Source: Trujillonella endophytica
GTDB taxonomy: Bacteria > Actinomycetota > Actinomycetes > Mycobacteriales > Geodermatophilaceae
Length of the DNA stretch: 64,000 bases
Direction: 5' to 3'
Assembly (NCBI RefSeq): GCF_900110555.1
Contig: NZ_FOEE01000010.1
Coordinates: forward strand, 116,862 to 180,861
Part shown: positions 25,686 through 34,445 of the stretch, piece by piece
Position numbering within the stretch: position 1 is the stretch's first letter
Layout of the letters: each line of letters starts with the position of its first letter
Program-made: the position numbers and the translations under genes
Notes under the pieces: generated by a model
Told to the model about the DNA's origin: nothing
What the model saw: only the letters and a program-made list of their open reading frames with translations
Database searches by the model: none

Positions 25686-26726
25686 CTATTCGAGGGAGGT
25701 CAGGGCCGCGCGCGTCTCCAGCTCCACGAACGCGGTCGCGTAGCGGATGGCCAGCTCCAGGGAGATGTCGTGGGACTGGTAGCCGTCGGTGCCCAGCGTC
25801 GACAGCCAGATGGCCAGGCCGTAGGCGGCCGAGGCGCGGTACCAGAGCCAGGCCTCGTCGCGGTCGGCGGCGGGGTCCAGCGCGGTGCGGTGGGCCTCGA
25901 CGAGGTCCTGCTCGGCGGCCCGCCGGTCGGTGTCGGTCAGCGCGCCCTGCACGAAGTAGCCGACGTCCTGGGACCAGTGGCCGCGGCGGACGACCTGCCA
26001 GTCGAGGAAGCCGACGTCGTCGCCGGGCAGCACGTAGGTGTTGCCGACGTGCGCGTCGGCGTGCAGCAGCGTCGGGTCCCGGTGCAGGAGGGCCACGTAC
26101 CGCACCCACAGGTCGACGACCTCGTCGGGTGAGCAGCGGAGCACCTCGGCGGGCAGGCGGTCCCCGGCGCGCTCGAGGCCGAGCGGCACCCGCCGGCGCA
26201 GGCCGCTGGAGAAGCCCTCGGTCGGCGCCCACGTCTGCACCCACTCCAGCGCCGGGACGTCGGCCTGCCGGAAGCCGCGGTACTGCCGGTGCAGCGCGCC
26301 CAGGCCCCGGGCGCCGGCGGCGACCTGGTCGACGGTCATGGGCCGGAGCGCGTCGCGGGGGTCGCCGCCCCGGCCGGTCACGTCCTCCAGCACGACCACC
26401 CAGTCCAGCGCCGGGCGGTCCACCAGCACCGCGTAGGGCCGCGGGTGGTCGACCGGGATCGGCCGGCCCGAGGAGTAGAAGGCCGGCTCGTTCCAGAGGT
26501 TGCCGTTGCGGGCGTGGGCGTCCCGGTGCTCGCCCTCGGACTTGACGAAGACGACGTCCGGGCCGGAGCCCGCCGCGTACGTCAGGCCGAACGTCGCCCG
26601 CCGGTTGGTGCCGTCGCTGCGGCGGAGCAGCGTCAGCCCGGCGACCTGCGCGCCGGGACAGCTCTGCGCGAGCGCCGCCGTCATCCACTCCGGGGAGAGG
26701 TCGGCCCAGTCGGCGGGGATCAGCAC
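25686..26726 (-). CDS. Phosphotransferase family protein (APH/ecdysteroid-kinase-like)
   Basis: 346 residues from GTG 26726, with GAGGAG about 9 bases upstream. The kinase catalytic loop is LLHADAHVGNTYVLPG (catalytic Asp, metal-binding Asn) and the metal Asp is in VGFLDWQVVRRGHW; the N-terminal lobe has VFVKSEGE as the ATP-Lys strand. Such kinases phosphorylate small-molecule hydroxyls. The gene lies in an operon with a CoA-transferase upstream and an aldehyde dehydrogenase downstream, so the substrate is more likely a hydroxylated catabolic intermediate than an antibiotic. APH-like domains fused to acyl-CoA dehydrogenases in ACAD10/11 act on hydroxyacyl-CoAs, an inference-level parallel. 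Confidence 0.88.
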   Translation of the reverse strand: MLIPADWADLSPEWMTAALAQSCPGAQVAGLTLLRRSDGTNRRATFGLTYAAGSGPDVVFVKSEGEHRDAHARNGNLWNEPAFYSSGRPIPVDHPRPYAVLVDRPALDWVVVLEDVTGRGGDPRDALRPMTVDQVAAGARGLGALHRQYRGFRQADVPALEWVQTWAPTEGFSSGLRRRVPLGLERAGDRLPAEVLRCSPDEVVDLWVRYVALLHRDPTLLHADAHVGNTYVLPGDDVGFLDWQVVRRGHWSQDVGYFVQGALTDTDRRAAEQDLVEAHRTALDPAADRDEAWLWYRASAAYGLAIWLSTLGTDGYQSHDISLELAIRYATAFVELETRAALTSLE

Positions 26727-26736
26727 GGTGCGCTCC

Positions 26737-27966
26737 TCACTGGACGGCCCCCCGGTCCTTGAACTCGGCGATCTCCGCCCACGTCAGCCCGAGCTCCAGC
26801 AGGGCCGCCTCGGTGTGCTCGCCGTGCTCGGGGGCGCGGGTGGGGCGCCCCGGCCGCCCGTCGAACTGCACCGGGGTGGTGACCATCGGCAGGCCGAAGC
26901 CGCCGGCCATCTCGACGTCGGCCACGAACCCGTTCGCCCGCACCTGCTCGTCGTCGTGCACCTCGGCCGGGGTCTGCACCGGGGCCCACTCGCCGTCGAA
27001 CCCGGCCAGCGCCCGGGTCCACTCCGCGAGCGTCCGTTCCGCGAACGCCGCGTCCAGCGCCGCCACGCACTCGGCCGCGTGGGTCCGCCGGGCGGCGAGA
27101 TCGGCGAAGCGGGGGTCCTCGGCGAGCTCCTGCCGGCCGAGCACCTCGCACAGCCGGGGCCAGTGCGGATCGGGCGCGAGCACCATGAGGGCGACGAACC
27201 GGCCGTCCGCGGTGCGGTACGGGAGCATCAGCGGGTTCCACACCGAGGCCCGGTCCCGCGGCGCCGAGGTGGCGCCGTCGGTCGCCGCCAGGCCGGCGTT
27301 CACGACGTCGGGCTGCACCTGCCACAGGCCGCAGGCGAGCAGGGCGGCGTCGACGACCGAGGGCTCGCCGGTCCGCTCCCGCCGGTACAGCGCGGTGCTG
27401 ACCGCGCCGGCCACCGCCAGCCCGCCGACGACGTCGCCGAAGGCCGGACGCGGCGGCCCCGGCCACGGCTCCCCGGCCGGGGAGAGCAGGTGCTGCATGC
27501 CGCTGCGCGCCCAGTAGGCGCCGGTGTCGTAGCCACCCCGGTCGGCGTCCGGGCCGCGGGCCCCGAAGGCCGTGCCGCGGACGTAGATCACCGCGGGGTT
27601 GTCCCGCCGCACGTCGTCGACGTCCAGCCGCAGCCGGCGCAGCGTCGACAGCCGCAGGTTGGTGACGAAGACGTCCGCCGTCTCGACCAGCCGGCCCAAG
27701 AGCCGCCGCCCGTCGGGGTGCTTGAGGTCCAGCCCGACCGAGCGCTTGCCGCGGTTGGCCGACTGGAAGAAGGGGTCCACGCCCCGGTACACGTTGTGCA
27801 GGCCCGCGGTGACCAGCGACCGGTAGGGATCCCCGGTCTCCGGGTGCTCGACCTTGAGCACCTCGGCGCCCCACTCGGTGAGCACGGCGCCGGCCATCGG
27901 CACGAACACGTGCGAGGCGACCTCGACGACCCGGACGCCGGCCAGGGGGCCGGGTGCTGCGGTCAT
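26737..27966 (-). CDS. CaiB/BaiF-family (class III) CoA-transferase
   Basis: 409 residues from ATG 27966 with GAGGAG upstream; the frame remains open further 5' but those residues look random and would run over operator site 3. The N-terminus GPLAGVRVVEVASHVFVPMA and LTEWGAEVLKVEHPETGDPY are classic, followed by ANRGKRSVGLDLKHPDGRRL. The region GTAFGARGPDADRGGYDTGAYW includes the Asp that forms the acyl-enzyme intermediate. Single-domain, usual length, unlike the two fused paralogues in this window. It moves CoA between acyl-CoA and a free acid without ATP. First gene of a minus-strand operon under operator site 3. Confidence 0.94.
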   Translation of the reverse strand: MTAAPGPLAGVRVVEVASHVFVPMAGAVLTEWGAEVLKVEHPETGDPYRSLVTAGLHNVYRGVDPFFQSANRGKRSVGLDLKHPDGRRLLGRLVETADVFVTNLRLSTLRRLRLDVDDVRRDNPAVIYVRGTAFGARGPDADRGGYDTGAYWARSGMQHLLSPAGEPWPGPPRPAFGDVVGGLAVAGAVSTALYRRERTGEPSVVDAALLACGLWQVQPDVVNAGLAATDGATSAPRDRASVWNPLMLPYRTADGRFVALMVLAPDPHWPRLCEVLGRQELAEDPRFADLAARRTHAAECVAALDAAFAERTLAEWTRALAGFDGEWAPVQTPAEVHDDEQVRANGFVADVEMAGGFGLPMVTTPVQFDGRPGRPTRAPEHGEHTEAALLELGLTWAEIAEFKDRGAVQ

Positions 27967-28052
27967 GGGGCGCGGCACTCCTCGTCGGGCTGGGATAGGA
28001 CGCCGCGGCGACCTACCCTCACGTGCGGTGTGATGGCGGATACAGTGACAGG

Positions 28053-28070
28053 AGCAAGTGCTCACTCACA
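28053..28070. promoter_or_regulatory. TetR-type operator, site 3 (divergent promoter)
   Basis: AGCAAGTG-CT-CACTCACA; halves match the consensus at 5 and 6 of 8 positions. It lies between the divergent CoA-transferase operon (start 27966) and the amidohydrolase/oxidoreductase operon (start 28086). A TACAGT -10-like hexamer sits just upstream on the plus strand. Confidence 0.55.
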
Positions 28071-28085
28071 AGAACGGGGCGGGAG

Positions 28086-29336
28086 ATGGCCGACCGGACG
28101 CTGTTGCGCAACGCCCGGGTGCTGACGTGCTCCGGGGATCCCACCGAGCGGCTGCTCGACGGTGACGTGCTCCTCGAGGGCGACCGCATCGCGGCGGTCA
28201 CCCCGGGCCGGCTGGCCGTCGACGAGGCCTCGACCCGCGTGGTCGATTTGGCCGGCGCGACCGTGCTGCCCGGGCTCGGGGACGCGCACGTGCACACGAG
28301 CTGGCCGCTGGACTTCGTCTTCGACCACGGCGCGATCGCCGCGACGCCGCCGGCCCGGCACATGCTCGACGTCGTCGCCGTCGTCCGCACGTTCCTGGAG
28401 AGCGGCTACACCCAGATCATCGGCGCCGGCGTCACCCAGCCCGGCGACGACCTGCTGGCGAAGCAGGCGATCGAGGCCGGCCTGATCCCGGGCCCGCGGA
28501 TCGTGCCCAGCGGGATGATGGTCGCCGAGGTCGGCGGCCTCGGGTCCGACGGCGAGCTGATGGAGGTCGCGGCCGACGCCGCCTCCCTGCGCGAGATCGT
28601 CGCCCGGCAGTGCGACCAGGGCGTCACGGCGCTCAAGCTCTTCGTCTCCGGCGACGGCGTGGTGCCCGCGCACCCGTCCGAGGACGTCTACATGGACGAC
28701 GAGATGCTCTCGGCGGCGGTCGCGGAGGCCGACCGGCACGGGGCCTTCATCACCGTGCACGCCCGCGGATCGGCCAGCGTCGCGATGGCCGCGCGCACCG
28801 GCGTCCGGATCATCCACCACGCCTGCTTCCTCGACGACGAGGCGCTGACCGCGCTGGAGGCCCGGCGCGACGACGTCTGGGTCTGCCCGGGGCTGCACTA
28901 CCTCTACGCCGTGGTGCGCGGCCACGCCCGGCCGTGGGGCATCACCGAGGAGCGAGTCGAGGCCTCGGGCTACCCGCGCGAACTCCGGGCGCAGGTCGAC
29001 GGCCTGCGCAAGCTCAGGGCGGCCGGCATCAAGATCTTGTCCGGCGGCGACTTCGGGCACCAGTGGACCCGGCACGGCACCTACGCCGCGGAGCTGGAGC
29101 GCTACGTGGAGCTGGTCGACATGTCGCCGGTGGAGGCCATCCACACCGCCACCCGGAACTTCGGCCCGGTGGTCGGCCTGCCGACCGGCCAGGTCCGGGA
29201 GGGCTACCTCGCCGACCTGGTCGTCCTCGACGGCGACCCGACCGCCGACATCACGCTGCTCCAGCAGCCCGACCGCCGCCGCGCCGTGCTCAAGGACGGC
29301 CGGTTCGCCTACGTCAACCCCGACGTCTTCCCGTGA
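28086..29336 (+). CDS. Amidohydrolase (imidazolonepropionase/prolidase-like metal hydrolase)
   Basis: 416 residues from ATG 28086. It has the complete binuclear amidohydrolase pattern: GDAHVHTSW (H-x-H), TALKLFVSGDG (Lys, probably carbamylated), AFITVHARGS (His), IIHHACFLDD (His) and ILSGGDFGHQW (catalytic Asp). The N- and C-terminal beta-sandwich segments (LLRNARVLTCSGDPTERLL and GYLADLVVLDGDP) are intact. It hydrolyses a cyclic amide, lactam or similar bond; the exact substrate is unknown. The stop overlaps the GTG of the following 2-oxoacid oxidoreductase by 4 bases, so the two are coupled. Confidence 0.9.
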   Translation: MADRTLLRNARVLTCSGDPTERLLDGDVLLEGDRIAAVTPGRLAVDEASTRVVDLAGATVLPGLGDAHVHTSWPLDFVFDHGAIAATPPARHMLDVVAVVRTFLESGYTQIIGAGVTQPGDDLLAKQAIEAGLIPGPRIVPSGMMVAEVGGLGSDGELMEVAADAASLREIVARQCDQGVTALKLFVSGDGVVPAHPSEDVYMDDEMLSAAVAEADRHGAFITVHARGSASVAMAARTGVRIIHHACFLDDEALTALEARRDDVWVCPGLHYLYAVVRGHARPWGITEERVEASGYPRELRAQVDGLRKLRAAGIKILSGGDFGHQWTRHGTYAAELERYVELVDMSPVEAIHTATRNFGPVVGLPTGQVREGYLADLVVLDGDPTADITLLQQPDRRRAVLKDGRFAYVNPDVFP

Positions 29337-32300
29337 CGGCGGTCGAGCCGGGGACCCGGACGGCGGAGGTCCTCTCCGGCGTCGACACCCTCACCCGGCT
29401 GCTCCTGCTGCGCCAGCAGGTCGACGCCCGCGACGGGCTCACGACGGCGACCCTGGTCTCGGGCTACCCGGGCTCGCCGCTGGGCACCGTCGACCTCGCC
29501 CTCGACGCGCTGGGCGATCGGCTGGCGGCGCACCGCGTCGTCCACCGGCCGGGGCTCAACGAGGAGCTCGCCCTGGCCGCCGTGTGGGGCAGTCAGATGG
29601 GCACCGTCGTCCCCTACGACGGCATCGACGGCGTGGCCGGCGCCTGGTACGGCAAGGGCCCCGGCCTCGACCGCAGCGGCGACTCCCTCAAGCACGGCAA
29701 CGCGATGGGGTCCGGCCCGAACGGCGGCGTCGTCCTGTTCTGCGGCGACGACCCCGGGTCGAAGTCCTCCACGCTGGCCTGCGACAGCCAGTACGCCCTC
29801 GAGGACGCGTGCGTCCCGGTGCTCTACCCGGCCGACCAGCAGGACCTGCTCGACCTCGGGGTGCACGCCTTCCGGATGTCGCGGTGGTCCGGCGCCTGGG
29901 TCGCCCTGAAGATCGTCACCAACGTCGCCGACGGCATCGGCAGCGTCGACGTCGACCCGGCCCGGCAGCAGCCGGCGGACCCGGCCGGCGTCCTGGTGGA
30001 CGGCGTGCCGTGGCAGCACCGGCCGCTGGCCACCATCGGGCCGCACGCGGTGCCCGACCAGGAGGTCCTCGTCGTCGAGCGCCGGCTGCGCGCGGCCCGC
30101 GCCTACGCCCGGCACAACGGGCTCGACCGGGTGCTCGGCGCCGCCCCCGGGGCGCCCCTGGGCATCGTCTGCGCCGGCAAGACCTACGTCGACGTGGTGC
30201 AGGCCCTCGCCGACCTGGGGGTGACGCAGGAGGGGCTGGCCGACGCCGGGGTGCGGGTGCTCAAGCTCGGCATGACCTACCCGCTGGTCGAGAAGACGGT
30301 TCGGGAGTTCGCCGCCTCGGTCGACGAGGTGCTGGTGGTCGAGGAGAAGCGGCCGTTCGTCGAGACGCAGTTGCGCGCGGTCCTGCACGAGGCCGGCAGC
30401 CGGATCCCCGTCGTCGGCAAGCGCGACCGGGAGGGGCGCCCGCTGGTCTCCCCGGTGGGGGAGCTGGACGCGACGGCCGTCGCGGCGGTCCTCGCCCGCG
30501 TGCGGCCGGAGCTGGCGCCGCGCCGGCCGGCCGCGGTCCGCACGTCCCTGCCGCTGCTGCAGCTCCCCGCCCGCCCGCCGGGCTTCTGCAGCGGGTGCCC
30601 GCACAACCGGTCCACCGTGGCGCCCGACGGCGCGCTCGTCGGCGGCGGGGTCGGCTGCCACGGGATCATGTACTTCGAGCCGCGCAACGCCGGGATGCGC
30701 CGCCTCCCGCCCACGCCGATGGGCGCCGAGGGGGTGCCGTGGATCGGCCTGGCGCCGTTCGTGGCCGAGCCGCACCTCATCCAGAACCTGGGCGACGGCA
30801 CCCTGAGCCACTCCGGCACGCTCGCCATCCGCGCCGGCGTGGCCGCCGGGGTGAACGTCACCTTCAAGATCCTCTACAACGCCGCCGTCGCCATGACCGG
30901 GGGCCAGGACGTGACCGGCGGGATGGACGTGCCCGCGCTGACGCGGGCGCTGGAGGCCGAGGGCGTCCGGCGGATCGTCGTCTGCGCCGAGGACCCCAAG
31001 CGGTACGGACGCCGGGCCCGCTGGGCGGCCGGTGTCGCCGTGCACGGCCGGGACCGGCTGGACGCCGTGCAGCGCGAGCTCGCGGGCGTCGAGGGCGTCA
31101 CGGTGATCGTCTACGACCAGCAGTGCGCGGCCGAGGCCCGCCGGTTGCGCAAGCGCGGGCTGCAGGAGGAGCCGGCCCGGAGGGTCGTCATCAACGAGGC
31201 CGTGTGCGAGGGCTGCGGCGACTGCAGCACGAAGAGCAACTGCCTGTCGGTGCAGCCGCTGCCCACGGAGTTCGGCGTCAAGCGCCAGATCCACGACCTG
31301 TCGTGCAACCGCGACTACACCTGCCTGGACGGCGACTGCCCGTCGTTCGTCACGCTCACCCCGCGGCGGCGGGGGAGGCGTCGGACGTCGGCGCGGGCCG
31401 CGCGCCCGGCGCTCCCGGCCGGCGAGCTCCCCGAGCCGCGGCTGCCCGAGCTGGGGGAGCAGTACGGCGTCTACTTCACCGGCATCGGCGGCACCGGTGT
31501 CATCACGGCCAACCGGATCCTCGCCTCGGCCGCGGAGGCCGCCGGGCTCGTCGTCGGCGGGGTCGACCAGACGGGGCTGTCGCAGAAGGCGGGCGCCGTC
31601 GTCTCCCACCTGCGGCTGGCCCGCAGCCGCGAGGCGCTGGGCTCGGCGGCGGTGACCGCGGGCGGCGCCGACCTCTACCTCTCCGGCGACATCCTGCAGG
31701 CGGCCGGCCCCAAGCACCTGGAGAAGGTGACCCCCGGCCGCACGACGGCCGTCGTCGACGTCGCGGTCACCCAGACCGTGGCGATGATGCAGGGCGGCGC
31801 GCCCCCGCCGCCCGCCGCCGACCTGCAGGCGGCGATCACCGCCCGCGTCGGCGCCGACCGGGTCGCGTTCCTGGACGCCGGCCGCATCGCCGAGCGCGTC
31901 TTCGCCAACCACCTGCTCGGCAACGTGGTGCTGCTCGGCGCCGCGTTCCAGGTCGGGGGGCTCCCGCTGGCCCTGGCCGACCTCCACCGCGCGATGGAGA
32001 GGGGCCGGGGAGCCGCGGACAACCGGGCCGCCTTCGCGTGGGGGCGCTGGGCGGCGCACGACCCGGCCGCGGTCGAGGCGGCGCTCGCCGCGCCCGACGC
32101 CTCGAGCATCAGCGACCCCTCCGCCGACGCCGTGCGCGTCGCGGCCGACCTGGTCGCGCGCCGCCGGCTCCCCGTCGAGCTGCGCGACCTGCTGGTCCGG
32201 CGGGCCGCGCAGGCCGTCGACTACCAGGACGCCGCCCGCGCGGAGCGGTACCTCGACCTCGTCGAGCGCGTCGCCGCCCACGACGACGCCGACCGCGCCT

Positions 32301-32827
32301 GGGCGCTGACCGCCGAGGTCGCGCAGGCGTGGTTCCTGCTGCTGACCTACAAGGACGAGTACGAGGTCGCCCGGCTGCACCTGTTGGCCGACTACGACGC
32401 GGCCGCCCGAGAGCTCGGCATCGACGGGCCGTACGCGGTGACCTACCACCTGCACCCGCCGGTGCTGCGCCGGCTGGGCGTGCACCGCAAGCTCCCGATG
32501 GGCCGGCCGTACGAGATCGCCTTCCGCGGGCTGAGCCGGATGAAGCGGCTGCGGGGGACCCCGTTCGACGTCTTCGGCTACGACCCCGACCGGCGCATGG
32601 AGCGCCGGCTGATCGGTGAGTACGAGCGGCTGGTCCTCGAGGCCGTGGACCCCGCCGCCGGTCTGCCGTACGGGACGCAGGTGCGGCTCGCGGGGTCGAC
32701 GGCGACGGTGAAGGGGTACGCGCAGATCAAGGAGGCGGCGGTCGCCGCCTGGCGCGAGCAGGTCGCCGCCATCCGGAGCGCGGCCGGCGCCGTGCCGGTC
32801 ACCCCGCCGGTCACCCCGATCCGCTGA
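29333..32827 (+). CDS. Single-chain indolepyruvate:ferredoxin oxidoreductase-family enzyme
   Basis: 1164 residues from GTG 29333 (overlap GTGA with the amidohydrolase stop). Domain order: N-terminal pyrimidine-binding region (LVSGYPGSPLGTVDLALDAL), TPP-binding region (GFCSGCPHNRSTVAPDGALV, then NLGDGTLSHSGTLAIRAG), and a 4Fe-4S segment starting at Cys about 625 (CEGCGDCSTKSNC, then YTCLDGDCPSF). A gamma domain follows from about residue 714 (YFTGIGGTGVITANRIL) and then a long C-terminal domain. It decarboxylates an aryl or branched 2-oxoacid to the acyl-CoA, reducing ferredoxin. Unlike bacterial IorAB it is one chain, as in several aerobes. It fits CoA-linked oxidation of an aromatic or branched keto acid. 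Confidence 0.9.
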   Translation: MTAVEPGTRTAEVLSGVDTLTRLLLLRQQVDARDGLTTATLVSGYPGSPLGTVDLALDALGDRLAAHRVVHRPGLNEELALAAVWGSQMGTVVPYDGIDGVAGAWYGKGPGLDRSGDSLKHGNAMGSGPNGGVVLFCGDDPGSKSSTLACDSQYALEDACVPVLYPADQQDLLDLGVHAFRMSRWSGAWVALKIVTNVADGIGSVDVDPARQQPADPAGVLVDGVPWQHRPLATIGPHAVPDQEVLVVERRLRAARAYARHNGLDRVLGAAPGAPLGIVCAGKTYVDVVQALADLGVTQEGLADAGVRVLKLGMTYPLVEKTVREFAASVDEVLVVEEKRPFVETQLRAVLHEAGSRIPVVGKRDREGRPLVSPVGELDATAVAAVLARVRPELAPRRPAAVRTSLPLLQLPARPPGFCSGCPHNRSTVAPDGALVGGGVGCHGIMYFEPRNAGMRRLPPTPMGAEGVPWIGLAPFVAEPHLIQNLGDGTLSHSGTLAIRAGVAAGVNVTFKILYNAAVAMTGGQDVTGGMDVPALTRALEAEGVRRIVVCAEDPKRYGRRARWAAGVAVHGRDRLDAVQRELAGVEGVTVIVYDQQCAAEARRLRKRGLQEEPARRVVINEAVCEGCGDCSTKSNCLSVQPLPTEFGVKRQIHDLSCNRDYTCLDGDCPSFVTLTPRRRGRRRTSARAARPALPAGELPEPRLPELGEQYGVYFTGIGGTGVITANRILASAAEAAGLVVGGVDQTGLSQKAGAVVSHLRLARSREALGSAAVTAGGADLYLSGDILQAAGPKHLEKVTPGRTTAVVDVAVTQTVAMMQGGAPPPPAADLQAAITARVGADRVAFLDAGRIAERVFANHLLGNVVLLGAAFQVGGLPLALADLHRAMERGRGAADNRAAFAWGRWAAHDPAAVEAALAAPDASSISDPSADAVRVAADLVARRRLPVELRDLLVRRAAQAVDYQDAARAERYLDLVERVAAHDDADRAWALTAEVAQAWFLLLTYKDEYEVARLHLLADYDAAARELGIDGPYAVTYHLHPPVLRRLGVHRKLPMGRPYEIAFRGLSRMKRLRGTPFDVFGYDPDRRMERRLIGEYERLVLEAVDPAAGLPYGTQVRLAGSTATVKGYAQIKEAAVAAWREQVAAIRSAAGAVPVTPPVTPIR

Positions 32828-32867
32828 CCGACCGGGCCCCGCGAGCCCGGCGACCGAGGAGGCACAC

Positions 32868-33188
32868 GTGCGCAAGGGCATCTTCGTCGTCCAGGCGGCG
32901 CCGGCCGACCCGTCCCGCGAGGACGAGTTCAACGACTGGTACTCCGGGACCCACGTCCCGGAGCTGCTCGCCGTCGAGGGCTTCGTCAGCGCGCGCCGCT
33001 ACAGGCTGACCGGCGACGACGGCTCGGCGACCCACCCCTACCTGGCGGTCTACGAGATCGAGGCCGAGGACCTGGCCGCGCCGCTGCGGGAGCTGCGCCG
33101 GCGCGCGGCCGAGGGCGGGTCCACGCCCAGCACGGCGCTGCGCCTGGACCCGCCGCCGATCACCGCGCTCTACGAGCTCCTCGACTGA
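32868..33188 (+). CDS. Small DUF4286-like/EthD-type dimeric ferredoxin-fold protein
   Basis: 106 residues from GTG 32868 with GAGGAGG upstream, 40 bases after the oxidoreductase gene; a small hairpin (CCGGGC/GCCCGG, 32832-32850) lies in the gap. The pattern IFVVQAAPADPSREDEFNDW, then YSGTHVPELLAVEGFVSARR, is the signature of this family, with His in the GTHVPE element. Similar small proteins accompany catabolic gene clusters in actinomycetes; the function is unknown. It converges with the P450 gene. Confidence 0.72.
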   Translation: MRKGIFVVQAAPADPSREDEFNDWYSGTHVPELLAVEGFVSARRYRLTGDDGSATHPYLAVYEIEAEDLAAPLRELRRRAAEGGSTPSTALRLDPPPITALYELLD

Positions 33189-33194
33189 GCCTCC

Positions 33195-33218
33195 CGCCGC
33201 GGGGGCTCACCCGCGGCG
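33195..33218. terminator. Bidirectional hairpin overlapping the P450 stop
   Basis: CGCCGCGGG (33195-33203) pairs perfectly with CCCGCGGCG (33210-33218) around a 6-nt loop. It lies between two convergent genes, and the minus-strand P450 stop codon (33207-33209) is in the loop. Confidence 0.65.
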
Positions 33219-34445
33219 CGGGCCCGGGCGGAACCGGATCGGGATCCGCATCGGCGCGCGGTTGAAGGCCGTGTGGAACGGCAGCGTCTCCTCCGGCTCG
33301 AGCAGCTCGACGTCGTGCAGCCGGTCCAGGACCTCGGTGAGGGCCACGGTGAGGTTCATCCGGGCCAGGTTGGAGCCGACGCACCGGTGGGGCCCCGCCC
33401 CGAAGGCCAGGTGCCGGTTGTGCCGGCGGTCGAGGTCGAAGGCGTCCGGCTCGGGGAACTCCGCCTCGTCGCGGTTGGCCGAGGCCCAGGAGATGTAGAC
33501 CTTCTCGCCCGGCTCCACCGCGGTGCCGGCCAGCTCGGTGCGCTGCCGGACGGTCCGGCCGATGGCCAGGAACGACCCGTCGAGGCGCAGCAGCTCCTCG
33601 ACGGCGGCGGGCATCCTCTCCGGCCGGGCCCGGATCTCGTCGGCCACGTGCGGCTCCCGGACGAAGCGCAGCATCGCCGCGCCGAGGACGCCGGCCGTCG
33701 TCTCCAGCCCGCCGAGGATGAGCAGCAGCACCATGCCCAGCACCTCGGTGTCGCTGATCGGGCGGCCCTCGATCTCCGCGCCCAGGATCGCGTCGACGAT
33801 GTCGCCCTTCGGCGGCTGCGCCCGCCGCTGCTCGAGGAACGCGTGGATCCAGCCGTGCAGCTGCGCCCAGATCTCCTTGACGTCCGGGTTGCTCGGCATC
33901 GACGCCTGCTGGGCCAGGCCCGCGACGTGCTCGACCTCCTCGGGCGGGGCGTTGAGCACCATGCCGAAGAACGCCCGGCCCGGGAACGGCATGGCGAGGT
34001 CGGCCATGAAGTCGCAGGTCCCGGCCTCGATGAACCGGTCGATCATCTCGGTGACCAGCGCGCGGGTGGCCGCCTCGTGGGGGCGGACGAGGGCGGGGGT
34101 GAGGTGGGCGCTGATCAGCTTCTTGTAGACGCGCTGCAGCGGCGGGTCCACGGTCTCGGGGATCGCGGGGATGGTCATCGTCGTGGCGGGGATGCCCACG
34201 CCCAGTTCGGAGCTGAACGTCTCCCAGTCCTGGGCGACGCGGAACACGTCGTCGTAGCGGCTCACCACCCAGAACCCGCCGCGGGCGTCGCTGCGGGTGA
34301 TCGGCCACTGCGCGCGCAGCCGCGCGTAGGTCGGGTGCACCGCGCTGCCGAACTCCGGCGCCAGGTAGTCGAAGTGCTCCGCGCACCACTCGTCCGACAG
34401 AGGGGTGGCGACGGGACCGGCGAGGCCGGTCGTGTCGGCGCTCAT
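33207..34445 (-). CDS. Cytochrome P450
   Basis: 412 residues from ATG 34445, overlapping the aldehyde dehydrogenase stop by 4 bases (ATGA). Landmarks are LGGLETTAGVLG (I-helix), EELLRLDGSF (ExxR) and FGAGPHRCVGSNLARMN (heme Cys). It differs clearly in sequence from the P450 at 14622, so the two should have different substrates. The operon with an aldehyde dehydrogenase suggests terminal hydroxylation followed by oxidation of an aldehyde, or O-dealkylation releasing one. It needs an external ferredoxin and reductase. Likely controlled by operator site 4 upstream of the partner gene. Confidence 0.95.
   Translation of the reverse strand: MSADTTGLAGPVATPLSDEWCAEHFDYLAPEFGSAVHPTYARLRAQWPITRSDARGGFWVVSRYDDVFRVAQDWETFSSELGVGIPATTMTIPAIPETVDPPLQRVYKKLISAHLTPALVRPHEAATRALVTEMIDRFIEAGTCDFMADLAMPFPGRAFFGMVLNAPPEEVEHVAGLAQQASMPSNPDVKEIWAQLHGWIHAFLEQRRAQPPKGDIVDAILGAEIEGRPISDTEVLGMVLLLILGGLETTAGVLGAAMLRFVREPHVADEIRARPERMPAAVEELLRLDGSFLAIGRTVRQRTELAGTAVEPGEKVYISWASANRDEAEFPEPDAFDLDRRHNRHLAFGAGPHRCVGSNLARMNLTVALTEVLDRLHDVELLEPEETLPFHTAFNRAPMRIPIRFRPGPRRG

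Noticed and set aside
25686..26726. Aminoglycoside-resistance phosphotransferase.
   Set aside because: It has the APH fold, but is embedded in a catabolic operon without any resistance context.
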